Positions 39,864 through 48,935 are shown, numbered from the stretch's first letter. The stretch is DNA of 64,000 nucleotides from an uncultured Eubacteriales bacterium (GCA_934488615.1 CAKSSJ010000007.1:4962-68961), one strand, 5' to 3'. The notes: a model not told the origin generated them from the letters alone. Numbers and translations are program-made.

Positions 39864-41291
39864 TTATTTAAGCATTGAAATTGCGTCGGTAATCGTCTTT
39901 TCGTAGGCTTCCTTGCCGTACTTATCGACCTCGGCTTTATTTCTCTCGCCGTGGGTCAGACAGCCTGCACCGCCGATACAGCCGCCGATGCATGCCATAC
40001 CCTCAATGAAGTTTGCGTCGAGCCTGTCCTTACTCTTCTTGAGCAATGCGGCACGGCAGGCTTCAATTCCGTCGCAGGCGCAGGGCTTAAGCTCAAAGTC
40101 CTTGATATCCTGCTCCTTGAGAGCCTGTGCAACAGCGTCCGAAAGACCGCCGCTACGTGCAAATATACGTCCGAAGTAGGAAGCGTTGTCGAGTACTCCC
40201 TCGTCAAGGGTCATGATGTCGATATCCTTGCTGTCAAAGAGCGCCTGAAGCTCCTCAAACGTCATTGCAACGTCAACATACGGAGCAACCGATTCCTTCT
40301 GAACCTCAGCCTTTTTCGCCGTACAAGGTCCTATAAATATAACCTTGCAGTTCGGCTCACGCGACTTGATATACTTTGAAACCGCCGCCATAGGTGAAAG
40401 ATTGTGCGACACAAGCGGCAAAAGTTGGGGAAATGATTTTTCAATATAGGTTACAAAGGCAGGACAGCATGAGCTTGTCAGGAAGCCCTTTTCAGCAAGC
40501 TCCTTTGACTCCGAATATGCAACCATGTCCGCACCGAGAGCCGCCTCAATGACCGTATGGAAGCCAAGCTCCTTAAGTCCCGTTATAACCTGACCGAGCT
40601 TTGCATACTTGAACTGGCTCGAAATTGACGGAGCGACAACAGCATAAACCTTGTACTTCTTGTTGTTCTTGCTCTTTTTGATTATGTCAACAACATCAAG
40701 AATATACGACTTATCCGTGATTGCGCCGAACGGGCACTGATAAACGCAGGCACCGCAGGCAATGCACTTCTCGTTGTCGATTGCCGCCGCCTTGTTCTCG
40801 TTCATCTTGATTGCCTTTATTTTACAGGCGTTCTCACAGGGGCGCTTACGGCTGATAATCGCCGTGTAGGGACAAACTCTCGAGCACGCGCCGCACTCCT
40901 TACACTTTGTCTTGTCGATATGCGCAACGTGGTTCTGGTCGAAAGTGATTGCGCCGAAGCGGCATGCGTCCATACAGCGGTGTGCAAGACAGCCTCGGCA
41001 TGCGTTAGTTACCTCGTAGCCGCCCATCGGACATTCGTCGCAGGCGGTTTCGATAACCTCAATAACATTCGGGTTTGACTTATCGCCGCCCATGGCGATT
41101 TTCACACGCTCGCCGAGAATTGCACGCTCTTTATAAACACAGCAACGCATCGTCGGCGTGTTTCCGGGAACAATCGTTTTCGGGATTTCAAGAAGATTAT
41201 CCAAAAGCGTATCGTTCCATGCATGGCGGGCTACTTCACGGAGAACCTTATATTTGAGATACTGAACCTTGGTGTCAAATTTATATAGCAT
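39864..41291 (-). CDS. Monomeric [FeFe] hydrogenase, group B-like
   Basis: A 475-residue iron-sulfur enzyme that would interconvert protons and H2. The N-terminal half has CDECPMGGYE, CRGCLAHRCMDACRFGA, CKECGACSRVCPYTA and CIACGACVYQCPFGA, giving several [4Fe-4S] sites. The H-cluster motifs follow: L1 TSSCCPAF, L2 FIGPCTAKKAE and L3 EGMACIGGCIGGAG. The TSSCCPAF form and the Cys-rich front match group B rather than the classic group A motif TSCCPxW. The ATG at 41291 follows AAGGAGG. It is the last gene of the sensory hydrogenase operon. No maturases (HydE/F/G) are in the window. Confidence 0.9.
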   Translation of the reverse strand: MLYKFDTKVQYLKYKVLREVARHAWNDTLLDNLLEIPKTIVPGNTPTMRCCVYKERAILGERVKIAMGGDKSNPNVIEVIETACDECPMGGYEVTNACRGCLAHRCMDACRFGAITFDQNHVAHIDKTKCKECGACSRVCPYTAIISRKRPCENACKIKAIKMNENKAAAIDNEKCIACGACVYQCPFGAITDKSYILDVVDIIKKSKNNKKYKVYAVVAPSISSQFKYAKLGQVITGLKELGFHTVIEAALGADMVAYSESKELAEKGFLTSSCCPAFVTYIEKSFPQLLPLVSHNLSPMAAVSKYIKSREPNCKVIFIGPCTAKKAEVQKESVAPYVDVAMTFEELQALFDSKDIDIMTLDEGVLDNASYFGRIFARSGGLSDAVAQALKEQDIKDFELKPCACDGIEACRAALLKKSKDRLDANFIEGMACIGGCIGGAGCLTHGERNKAEVDKYGKEAYEKTITDAISMLK

Positions 41292-41302
41292 TGTTTTCCT
41301 CC

Positions 41303-42475
41303 TTAGAAATAACTCACCTTTATCCTCTTGCCCATTTGCTTCAAGCAATTCGAAAGCTCCTCGACAAGATTCATTTTAATATTGAAATTTATCGGCAGAT
41401 CGGGGTTCTGATGAGCGGGATTGACCGCCCTGCCGACATAGAAATTGATATCCGTAGCTTCCTCAAACAGCAAGCGGCAAATTCTCGATGCGCCGTCCTG
41501 CTTGATGCTCCACTGATCGTAAAGCTCATTACTGCTGAGCGCGTCCTTGGCATATTCAATAACCTTGTTGATGGTAATAACACCCTCGGTTACGAGGTCA
41601 ACGCCCTCGATTTCGGCAATCGGCGGAACATCGCTCTGTTCAAAGTTAAGCGTTGCCCTGACGGGCTTGCCAAGGTATTTCGCCGCAATTGATGACGTTG
41701 TACCGCCGCAGACAATGTGCTTGCCCTCCTTTGAGAAGAAAAGGCTCATCATGCGGTCGCAGTCGTCCCTGTTGCGCGGAGGACCGAACAGCAGGTTCAT
41801 CGGCTCCCTCTTTCTGACGCGGACAACGCATGCCGTCGCATCGTCGCCCGGGTGGTAGCCGTACTGCTTATTGCATTCGTCAATGAGCATCGTTGAAAGA
41901 GTTTTCGCCGTGTAGCCGAGATCGGCAATCATTTCCATGAAGCTGATAATATCGTCTCTGCGCCAGCCGAAATTATAGGCAATGCCTATTCCCGCGTGCG
42001 GACAGCCGTCGCTCATGGCAATGAAAATATCGTTTTCCTGCAAGTCGATAACGGATTTATATATCTGCTTGCCGTTTATACTCAGCTCATTTTTGGGATA
42101 GTCAAAATTTTTGCCCTCCCTGAGCAATATCACATGAGGGTTGTCGTACTGAATAAGTTCGGCTGTCTCGTTGTTGATCAGGTGGATAATGGTGAAGGTT
42201 GAATACGCAACTCCTCTGACAGAGCATATCGGAAGCGTTGCGGCAATGGTCGAAACACATTCCTCAAGTGAAAGACCTTCCGCCATCATCGTTGAAATAA
42301 TCTTCGATGTGAGCGTTGAAAGGATACTCGCCTTAACTCCGCTTCCGAGGCCGTCCGCCAAAACAATGACGGTCGAATTCTCGTTCTGCTCAACTATATC
42401 CACATGATCGCCGCAGAGCTGTTCGCCCTCGTGATTTATACTTTTCCAGCCGATGTCAGCACAAAGATTATTCAT
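41303..42475 (-). CDS. SpoIIE-type PP2C serine phosphatase
   Basis: A 390-residue cytoplasmic protein phosphatase. Residues 1-225 carry a SpoIIE/PP2C domain: DHVDIVEQNENSTVIVLADG with LGSGVKAS (metal Asp and Gly), IFIAMSDGCPHAG (second metal Asp), and GYHPGDDATACVVRV (GDDxT). The C-terminal 150 residues are not recognised. It overlaps the upstream sensory hydrogenase by 8 bases and precedes the group B hydrogenase. In clostridia, group C hydrogenases commonly sit beside such phosphatases, so it is the likely output that reads H2 status. Its substrate (an anti-sigma-factor antagonist or Ser/Thr-phosphoprotein) is not nearby. Confidence 0.9.
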   Translation of the reverse strand: MNNLCADIGWKSINHEGEQLCGDHVDIVEQNENSTVIVLADGLGSGVKASILSTLTSKIISTMMAEGLSLEECVSTIAATLPICSVRGVAYSTFTIIHLINNETAELIQYDNPHVILLREGKNFDYPKNELSINGKQIYKSVIDLQENDIFIAMSDGCPHAGIGIAYNFGWRRDDIISFMEMIADLGYTAKTLSTMLIDECNKQYGYHPGDDATACVVRVRKREPMNLLFGPPRNRDDCDRMMSLFFSKEGKHIVCGGTTSSIAAKYLGKPVRATLNFEQSDVPPIAEIEGVDLVTEGVITINKVIEYAKDALSSNELYDQWSIKQDGASRICRLLFEEATDINFYVGRAVNPAHQNPDLPINFNIKMNLVEELSNCLKQMGKRIKVSYF

Positions 42476-44141
42476 CGCTGATCGACTCCTTTAATTTAGT
42501 AAGCGCAATTTTTGTTTCAGCCGCCGTTTCACCGAGAAGCGAAGCGATCTCCTGAACAATTCTCATCTGATTGTCAACAACGCGGTCGGCAATTTCAACG
42601 GTCTGGTGGCTGATTTTTTCCTTCTTCTCCTTCTGATTTTCCTCCTCGGTAACGTCACGAAGAATACAAACCAAAAGGTGATATTCCTTATCGTAAAGGA
42701 TAGATTCCTCAACATACTTTCCGTACTCGGCAAGATATGTTCTCTTGTCGTGAATACTTCTGCCGCTCGTGAGAACGCTGAGAAAATCGGTCGGGTCAAG
42801 AATTCTGACAACCTGATCGCCGAGAACGACCGAAGCGTTGCGAACGTTGACGATCTTGAGCGCCGCCTGATTGATCTGCTGAACCTCAAGCTTTTCGTTG
42901 AGGACTATAAGTCCGTTCGGCGTGTTGCGCACGATCGTGTCGGAGAAGCTCTCCGCCTTGTCCTTGAGGTACGGCAAACACATGGATATCTCCGCCTTGC
43001 CCTGGAGAATGGCAATCGCCTTTTCACGGCAGGTGTTGTAGCCGCAGGAGCCGCAGTTCAGCTCATCTGAGGGCTTCATCTTGCCCATCTGACGGAGCGT
43101 GTCACGAATCTCGGACTCGGACGGCTGCTGAAGCTTTCTTTCGATAAACGTGAAGTTTTTCTTAATTGTAAGCGGATCGGGTGTTTCAACCTCAAAGTCC
43201 TTTTTGCCCGCAAATTTTGAAACTGCGGCATAGTCCTTGACGGGTGAACGGTGGAATTTTTCCATAACGGGTCCGCCGACGCAGCTGCCGATACATGCCG
43301 ACATCTCGATAAAGCAGCTGTGCAGTCCGCCTCTTTCAATGTCGCGCAGAGCGGCAATACAGTTCTCCGTTCCGTCGATAGCCATGTATGTGTAGCCCGT
43401 GTTCTCGGTATCCATTGTCTTGAGAATACCTCCCGTCGTCGGGAAAAATCTTGCACGGCTGTTTTCGTTCTGATCCATTTCGGGCTTCAATTCGATATTC
43501 TGCGCCTTGAGCCAATTCGTCAGCTCGTCAAAGGTCAGAACGGCATCAACAATGCCCTCGTAATACTGAGCCTCATCCTTCTTGGCAACACACGGACCGA
43601 TGAACACGGTCTTTGCGTTCGGGATTCTCTTTTTGATATCCTTGCAGTGTGCCTGCATAGGAGAAAGAACGTCCGCAAGATAGGGTAATTCCGCCGGAAA
43701 ATATTTTTGTATAAGAAGATTTATGGAATGACAACAGGAAGAAATGATTATATCTTGGCTCTTCTCCCCTATCATTCTCTCATATTCATTTTTAACTATA
43801 GTCGCGCCGATGGCTGTTTCCTCGACGTCGTAGAAGCCGAGCTGCTTGAGAGCCTCACGCATTGCGCCGATACCCACGCCCTCATAGTTAGCTATGAAAG
43901 ACGGAGCGAGGCTTACAACAACGGGGTCACCGCTCTGCAAAAGCACCTTGACCTTCTCTGTTTCGTCAACGATCTGCTTAGCGTCCTGCGGACAGACCAC
44001 GAAGCACTGACCGCACATAATGCACTCGTTGCCGATAATATATGCCTGATTCCCGGAAAACCGAATGGATTTGACCGGACAGTGACGAATACACTTGTAA
44101 CAATTCTTACAGTTGGATTTTTTCAGAGTCAGACATTCCAT
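42468..44141 (-). CDS. hydS: Sensory group C [FeFe] hydrogenase with PAS domain
   Basis: A 557-residue protein. Order: two [4Fe-4S] motifs (CKNCYKCIRHCPVKSI and CIMCGQCFVVCPQDAK), then an H-cluster domain with L1 IISSCCHSI, L2 FIGPCVAKKDE and L3 EMSACIGSCVGGP. A further Fe-S domain (NCGSCGYNTCREKAIAI) and a PAS domain (about 400-510, with NTPNGLIVLNEKLEVQQIN) follow, and the end is coiled. SCCHSI in place of SCCPxW is the hallmark of group C, proposed H2 sensors. The PAS part gives a signalling output. It overlaps the SpoIIE phosphatase gene. The symbol follows published usage for PAS-bearing sensors. Confidence 0.9.
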   Translation of the reverse strand: MECLTLKKSNCKNCYKCIRHCPVKSIRFSGNQAYIIGNECIMCGQCFVVCPQDAKQIVDETEKVKVLLQSGDPVVVSLAPSFIANYEGVGIGAMREALKQLGFYDVEETAIGATIVKNEYERMIGEKSQDIIISSCCHSINLLIQKYFPAELPYLADVLSPMQAHCKDIKKRIPNAKTVFIGPCVAKKDEAQYYEGIVDAVLTFDELTNWLKAQNIELKPEMDQNENSRARFFPTTGGILKTMDTENTGYTYMAIDGTENCIAALRDIERGGLHSCFIEMSACIGSCVGGPVMEKFHRSPVKDYAAVSKFAGKKDFEVETPDPLTIKKNFTFIERKLQQPSESEIRDTLRQMGKMKPSDELNCGSCGYNTCREKAIAILQGKAEISMCLPYLKDKAESFSDTIVRNTPNGLIVLNEKLEVQQINQAALKIVNVRNASVVLGDQVVRILDPTDFLSVLTSGRSIHDKRTYLAEYGKYVEESILYDKEYHLLVCILRDVTEEENQKEKKEKISHQTVEIADRVVDNQMRIVQEIASLLGETAAETKIALTKLKESISDE

Positions 44142-44145
44142 TCCG

Positions 44146-44406
44146 TTAATTCCTTTCCTCGTTTATTTTGTTAAGTACCTTGTCATTGAAAAAGCTGCTG
44201 AAATTATCGGGTGTAACACCTGTGAAAACATCGTCATCCACGGTAACGGTCACACCGACACGATTGCACCTGCCGGTACAGAAACTGCCGGCAAGTGTAA
44301 CCTCGCTGTCAAGCTTATTCTCGGCAATAGCCTTTTGAAAAAGCTCTACCAATTTTTCAGACCCTTTCAAATGGCAGGATGAACCTACGCAAATTTGAAC
44401 GATCAT
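44146..44406 (-). CDS. Thioredoxin-like [2Fe-2S] ferredoxin, copy B
   Basis: An 86-residue NuoE/HydC-like single domain. The cluster cysteines are in QICVGSSCHLKGSE (C-x4-C) and GSFCTGRCNRVGVTV (C-x3-C), followed by VTPDNFSSFF. It would bind one [2Fe-2S] cluster and pass electrons to or from the hydrogenase domains. It lies 5 bases from the group C hydrogenase start. Together with the paralogue 5 bases upstream it forms a tandem pair, which may feed the sensory or the catalytic hydrogenase. Confidence 0.88.
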   Translation of the reverse strand: MIVQICVGSSCHLKGSEKLVELFQKAIAENKLDSEVTLAGSFCTGRCNRVGVTVTVDDDVFTGVTPDNFSSFFNDKVLNKINEERN

Positions 44407-44411
44407 TTAAT

Positions 44412-44651
44412 TCACACCTTTGCAAGAACGTTTTCGTTAAAGAAATCCTTTACCGTCTCCGGTGAAACCGAGAAAAACTCGTCATCAACGGTAACGCAAA
44501 CGCCCTGCTGGCACTTGCCCATGCAGAATGTTCCGCCAAGCTCGACCTTGTCGCCGAGATTGTTTTCGTGAATAAGATACTGGAGCTGCTCAACTACCTG
44601 ACGTGAGCCTTTGATGTGGCATGATGAGCCGATACAAACCGTAATCTTCAT
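44412..44651 (-). CDS. Thioredoxin-like [2Fe-2S] ferredoxin, copy A
   Basis: A 79-residue paralogue of the next gene. It shows ITVCIGSSCHIKGSRQVVEQ (C-x4-C) and GGTFCMGKCQQGVCVTVDDE (C-x3-C), ending VKDFFNENVLAKV. AGGGGGA precedes the ATG. It is the first gene of the hydrogenase operon after the hairpin at 44692-44736. This free-standing form matches the C-terminal part of NuoE/HndA-type subunits. Confidence 0.88.
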   Translation of the reverse strand: MKITVCIGSSCHIKGSRQVVEQLQYLIHENNLGDKVELGGTFCMGKCQQGVCVTVDDEFFSVSPETVKDFFNENVLAKV

Positions 44652-44691
44652 TGAAATATCCCCCTATTTTTAAGTTAATTATCTTAGGTTT

Positions 44692-44736
44692 CCGCCGACC
44701 GATTCGTGCTTGCTTATCGGAACCGATCGGCGGCGG
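44692..44736 (-). terminator. Intergenic hairpin before the ferredoxin-hydrogenase genes
   Basis: CCGCCG-CCGAT pairs with ATCGG-CGGCGG (one bulge). On the minus strand it follows the APH-like gene but lacks a U tract (AAACC follows). It is more likely a partial terminator or RNA-stabilising stem than a full stop. Confidence 0.5.
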
Positions 44737-44746
44737 TCATACTGGA

Positions 44747-45496
44747 TTATTCGTAGTCAACAACGTCAATCCAAGAGTGCAGGAACTCACGCTCTGCCTC
44801 ATTGCCCTTAACTGTCTGTGAAGCCGCTACGATCGGCATCCACTTCTGAACATACTGCTTAGCGGTGTTGCTTCTTTCGCAGAAGAGGTCAAGATACTTC
44901 TTTGCGCCGTCGATATCACCGTTGAGCCAGAAAAGAAGGTAGGTTCTTGCAGCGTCGGCGGAAGCGTTACCCTGAGTGGCATGTGACCAGTCGAGGATAT
45001 AAGGCGTGCCGTCATCTGCGATGATGATATTCGTCGGGTTGAAGTCGCCGTGGCAAACCTTATTGTGCTTGGGCATGGACTCAAGACGTGTGTGAAGGTC
45101 ATAGCGAACGGTTGCGGAAAGGTCGGTCTCGCTGATCTTTCTGTTCATCTTATCCTTAAGCTTTGTGAGACCCTTGCAGGTCTTGCTGTGCATCTGAAGC
45201 TGAAGGTCAACGAAAAGGCTGAGATACTCGTCCTTTTTCTCCGGGTTTTCTTCCATCAGACGGGCAAGTGTCTTGCCCTTGATGAACTCGGAAACGATTG
45301 TCCATTTGCCGTCGATAACAGTAACCTCAAGAATTTTCGGAATGTTGAGTCCGGTTTCCTCAATACGAGCCTGATTAAGAGCCTCGTTAAGGACGTCCGC
45401 CTTTGAAAAGTCCTCGTTGAAAACCTTAAGGCAGCGGTCGCCGTCACGATAGACGGTCTTATCTGTTCTGACCGCAATAATTCTGTCCAAATTCAT
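44747..45496 (-). CDS. APH/choline-kinase-like phosphotransferase
   Basis: A 249-residue protein with the aminoglycoside-phosphotransferase/choline-kinase fold. It has an N-terminal lobe with CLKVFNEDFSKADV and SEFIKGKTLARLME, the catalytic loop VCHGDFNPTNIII (HGDxxxxN), and ILDWSHATQGNAS (the metal DW motif). It is a small-molecule or protein kinase of unknown substrate; resistance is not implied. AGGAGG lies upstream of the ATG. It sits 12 bases after adhE and before the hydrogenase operon, so it may share their transcript. Confidence 0.82.
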   Translation of the reverse strand: MNLDRIIAVRTDKTVYRDGDRCLKVFNEDFSKADVLNEALNQARIEETGLNIPKILEVTVIDGKWTIVSEFIKGKTLARLMEENPEKKDEYLSLFVDLQLQMHSKTCKGLTKLKDKMNRKISETDLSATVRYDLHTRLESMPKHNKVCHGDFNPTNIIIADDGTPYILDWSHATQGNASADAARTYLLFWLNGDIDGAKKYLDLFCERSNTAKQYVQKWMPIVAASQTVKGNEAEREFLHSWIDVVDYE

Positions 45497-45508
45497 ATAT
45501 AATCCTCC

Positions 45509-48226
45509 TTACTCTTTGCTCTTGCCGTTCTCTGCTCTGCGATAAGCCTTCTTAAAATCGTGCTTGTCGTCCGTAGCGTCGAAATCGGCAGCGGTGGGTT
45601 TTTCTTCTTCTGTGAAATGCTTGTTGCCATAATAAGCGTTGAGGTACATCTGCTTAATCTCGCTCATGAGCGGATAACGCGGGTTAGCACCTGTGCACTG
45701 GTCGTCGAATGCCTGCTCAGTCATTGCGTCAAGACGGTCGAGGAAATCCTTCTCGTCAATGCCGTAATCACGGATCGTCTTCTTGATGCCGACTCTCTCT
45801 TTAAGTGCATTGATAGCGTTGATAAGGTTCTCAAGACTTTCCTTATCGTTCTTGCCGCCGAAGCCGAGTGCTCTTGAAACCTCAGCATAACGTGCAAGTG
45901 TATGCGGATGATCGTACTGTGAGAACGTACCCATCTTCGCCGGAGCCTCTGCTGCGTTAAAGCGGAGAACCTCTTCAATCATAAGTGCGTTTGCGATACC
46001 GTGCGGCAGATGATGGAATGCGCCGAGCTTATGAGCCATTGAGTGACATACTCCGAGGAATGCGTTTGCGAAAGCCATACCTGCCATTGTTGCGCAGTTA
46101 GCCATCTTCTCACGAGCCTCGATATCTGTCTGACCGTTATCATATGCACGGGGCAGATACTCAAAGATTCCCTTGAGAGCCTGAATTGCAAGGCCGTCTG
46201 TATAGTCTGTTGCCATCATTGAAGCGTAAGCCTCGAGAGCATGTGTAACAGCGTCGATACCTGAAGCGGCAGTAAGTCCTTTCGGTGCGCTCATGTGGAA
46301 ATCAGGGTCGATAATCGCCATGTTCGGGAGGAGCTGATAATCGGCAAGCGGATACTTAACGCCTGACTTTTCATCTGTGATAACTGCGAACGGAGTAACC
46401 TCCGAGCCTGTACCTGCCGAAGTCGGAATAGCGATGAAATATGCCTTTTCGCCCATCTTCGGGAAGGTGTAAACACGCTTACGGATATCAATGAAGCGCA
46501 TTGCCATATCCATGAAGTCTGCTTCGGGATGCTCATAGAGAACCCACATGATCTTACCTGCGTCCATTGCGGAACCGCCGCCGAGTGCGATAATGCAGTC
46601 GGGCTGGAATGCCTTCATCTGCTCTGCGCCCTCTTTTGCACTGGCAAGTGTCGGGTCCGGAGCAACGTCGAAGAACGTCGTATGAACGATACCCATTTCG
46701 TCAAGCTTGTCTGCGATAGGCTTTGTATAGCCGTTATGATAAAGGAAGCTGTCCGTTACGATGAACGCTCTCTTCTTGCCCATGACATTTTTAAGCTCGT
46801 CAAGTGCAACCGGGAGACAGCCCTTCTTGATATATACCTTTTCAGGTGCTCTGAACCACAACATATTCTGTCTCCTTTCAGCTACGGTCTTGATATTGAT
46901 AAGATGCTTTACGCCAACGTTCTCGCTGACACTGTTGCCGCCCCATGAGCCGCAGCCGAGGGTAAGCGACGGAGCGAGCTTAAAGTTGTAAAGATCACCG
47001 ATACCGCCGTGTGAAGAAGGAGTATTTACAAGGATACGGCAGGTCTTCATTCTCGAAGTGAACTCCTCAAGCTTTGCCTGCTCGGTTACCTCGTTGAGAT
47101 AGATTGAAGATGTATGGCCGTAGCCGCCGTCTGCGATAAGATGCTCAGCCTTATCGAAGGCGTCATGAATGTCTGTTGCCTTATACATTGCAAGGACGGG
47201 AGAAAGCTTCTCATGAGCGAACTCTTCGCTGATGTCTACGCTCTCAACCTCGCCGATGATGATTTTTGTTCCTGTCGGAACCGTTACGCCTGCAAGAGCC
47301 GCAATCTTCGCAGCGGGCTGACCTACGATCTTAGCGTTAAGAGAACCGTTGATGATGATGGTCTTTCTGACCTTCTCTGTCTCCTCGGGGTTGAGGAAAT
47401 AGCAGCCTCTTTCGGCAAACTCAGCCTTAACTGCGTCGTAGATATTCTGATGAACGATAACCGACTGCTCGGATGCGCAGATCATACCGTTATCAAATGT
47501 CTTTGAATGAATGATCGAGCTGACTGCAAGAACGATGTCCGCTGTCTCGTCGATGATTGCGGGAGTGTTGCCTGCGCCGACGCCGAGTGCCGGCTTACCT
47601 GACGAATAAGCAGCCTTAACCATTCCGGGACCGCCTGTTGCAAGGATAATGTCCGCTTCCTTCATAAGAAGGTTTGTCATATCAAGGCTCGGGACGTCAA
47701 CCCAGCTGATGATCTCCTCGGGTGCGCCTGCCTCAACAGCTGCTTCAAGAACGAGCTTTGCTGCTGCGATAGTTGAAAGCTTTGCTCTCGGGTGGGGGCT
47801 GATGATGATAGCGTTGCGAGTCTTAAGTGCAATAAGGCACTTGAAGATAGCAGTTGATGTCGGGTTTGTTGTCGGGATAACGGCAGCGATAACGCCGATC
47901 GGCTCTGCGATCTTCTTTATGCCGTACGCCTTATCCTCTTCGATAACACCGCAAGTCTTTGTGTTTTTGTAAGCATTGTAGATATACTCTGCCGCATAGT
48001 TGTTCTTGATGACCTTGTCCTCAACAACACCCATGCCGGTCTCCTCAACAGCCATCTTTGCAAGAGGAATTCTTGCCTGGTTGGCGGCTATTGCGGCGGC
48101 AAGGAAAATCTTGTCAACCTGCTCCTGAGTGTAGGTAGCAAATTTCTTCTGTGCTTCCTTAACTCTTGCGAGTGTTTCCTCCAGTGTTTCAACACTGTCT
48201 ACGATTTTTCTTTCTTTCGTTTCCAT
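45509..48226 (-). CDS. adhE: Bifunctional acetaldehyde-CoA/alcohol dehydrogenase AdhE
   Basis: AdhE reduces acetyl-CoA to ethanol in two NADH-dependent steps and forms cytoplasmic filaments (spirosomes). The 905-residue product has an N-terminal aldehyde dehydrogenase domain (about 1-440) with catalytic Cys in GMICASEQSVIV, and VIPTTNPTSTAIFKCLIALK as an early signature. The C-terminal iron alcohol dehydrogenase (about 455-880) has ALGGGSAMDAGKIMWVLYEH, SAGTGSEVTPFAVI and the iron ligands in HSMAHKLGAFHHLPHGIANA. GGGAGG precedes the ATG. It lies 58 bases after rex with a small hairpin between, so redox control by Rex is likely. Confidence 0.97.
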   Translation of the reverse strand: METKERKIVDSVETLEETLARVKEAQKKFATYTQEQVDKIFLAAAIAANQARIPLAKMAVEETGMGVVEDKVIKNNYAAEYIYNAYKNTKTCGVIEEDKAYGIKKIAEPIGVIAAVIPTTNPTSTAIFKCLIALKTRNAIIISPHPRAKLSTIAAAKLVLEAAVEAGAPEEIISWVDVPSLDMTNLLMKEADIILATGGPGMVKAAYSSGKPALGVGAGNTPAIIDETADIVLAVSSIIHSKTFDNGMICASEQSVIVHQNIYDAVKAEFAERGCYFLNPEETEKVRKTIIINGSLNAKIVGQPAAKIAALAGVTVPTGTKIIIGEVESVDISEEFAHEKLSPVLAMYKATDIHDAFDKAEHLIADGGYGHTSSIYLNEVTEQAKLEEFTSRMKTCRILVNTPSSHGGIGDLYNFKLAPSLTLGCGSWGGNSVSENVGVKHLINIKTVAERRQNMLWFRAPEKVYIKKGCLPVALDELKNVMGKKRAFIVTDSFLYHNGYTKPIADKLDEMGIVHTTFFDVAPDPTLASAKEGAEQMKAFQPDCIIALGGGSAMDAGKIMWVLYEHPEADFMDMAMRFIDIRKRVYTFPKMGEKAYFIAIPTSAGTGSEVTPFAVITDEKSGVKYPLADYQLLPNMAIIDPDFHMSAPKGLTAASGIDAVTHALEAYASMMATDYTDGLAIQALKGIFEYLPRAYDNGQTDIEAREKMANCATMAGMAFANAFLGVCHSMAHKLGAFHHLPHGIANALMIEEVLRFNAAEAPAKMGTFSQYDHPHTLARYAEVSRALGFGGKNDKESLENLINAINALKERVGIKKTIRDYGIDEKDFLDRLDAMTEQAFDDQCTGANPRYPLMSEIKQMYLNAYYGNKHFTEEEKPTAADFDATDDKHDFKKAYRRAENGKSKE

Positions 48227-48248
48227 ATCTTAACCTCCCGGTTTCTTA

Positions 48249-48271
48249 TGACCGCCGTTTTGCGTCGGTCA
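48249..48271 (-). other. Hairpin in the rex-adhE gap
   Basis: TGACCG-CG pairs with CG-CGGTCA around a short A-rich loop in the mRNA sense. There is no U tract, so read-through from rex to adhE is likely. No separate adhE promoter or Rex box was seen in 48227-48284. Confidence 0.45.
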
Positions 48272-48284
48272 GGTTTGTCTGTGA

Positions 48285-48899
48285 TTATTTTATCTGCATT
48301 TTCAAATGTGCAAGCGACAGCGCAAGATTTTCATACTGAATAACTGCGTCTGCGGGCTTGTAGAGCTGACACGGTGCAAAGCACCACATCAGGCGAACTC
48401 CGTTCTCATAAAAGAGGTTGCTCACCGACTGAGCGGCTTCCGACGGAACTGCAATAATACCGATTTTGATGTTATTCACCTTACAGAAGTCAGAAAACTC
48501 CGACATCTGCATTATCGGTTTACCGCCCTCGGAAACCGTGTCCTCCTGCACCCTTTTGTCAAAGGCGGCAAGAACCGAAATTCCGAAATCCTCGAAGCCC
48601 GAATAGTCAAGCAATGCCTTTCCGAGCCTGCCTGCGCCTATGATCGCTGCTTCGACCTTATCTCCCGTCATGAATTTTTCAAGACTTTCGATAAGCTCCT
48701 TTCGCTGATATCCGACCTTCGGTTTACCCGAACCGCACAATGCGCCGAGATCCTTTCGAACCTGAACCTCGCCGAGCCCCAGCTCCTTGGCAATTACCGT
48801 TGAGGATATGTTCTGCATACTCTCCGGCAAGCCTTTGAGAAATCTGAGATACATCGGAATTCTGCCGAGTGCCGGCCGTGATATCTCCGTCTCTTTCAA
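48285..48899 (-). CDS. rex: Redox-sensing transcriptional repressor Rex
   Basis: Rex represses fermentative genes until a high NADH/NAD ratio releases it. The product of about 204 residues has an N-terminal winged helix (SRPALGRIPMYLRFLKGL, then SSTVIAKELGLGEVQVRKDL and GALCGSGKPKVGY) and a Rossmann domain (AAIIGAGRLGKALLDYSGF, GxGxxG). Its C-terminal swap helix contains YENLALSLAHLKMQI. The TTG at 48899 is chosen, with GGGAGGTG 5 bases upstream; an ATG at 48914 lacks a site. Its promoter carries a Rex-type operator, so autoregulation is expected, and adhE follows directly. Confidence 0.95.
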   Translation of the reverse strand: MKETEISRPALGRIPMYLRFLKGLPESMQNISSTVIAKELGLGEVQVRKDLGALCGSGKPKVGYQRKELIESLEKFMTGDKVEAAIIGAGRLGKALLDYSGFEDFGISVLAAFDKRVQEDTVSEGGKPIMQMSEFSDFCKVNNIKIGIIAVPSEAAQSVSNLFYENGVRLMWCFAPCQLYKPADAVIQYENLALSLAHLKMQIK

Positions 48900-48935
48900 G
48901 ATGACACCTCCCATGAACGTACGTCGTTCCTTTGA

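Noticed and set aside
44747..45496. Antibiotic-resistance reading of the APH-like gene
   Set aside because: The fold is shared with choline, homoserine and many unknown kinases; nothing in sequence or context supports aminoglycoside resistance.
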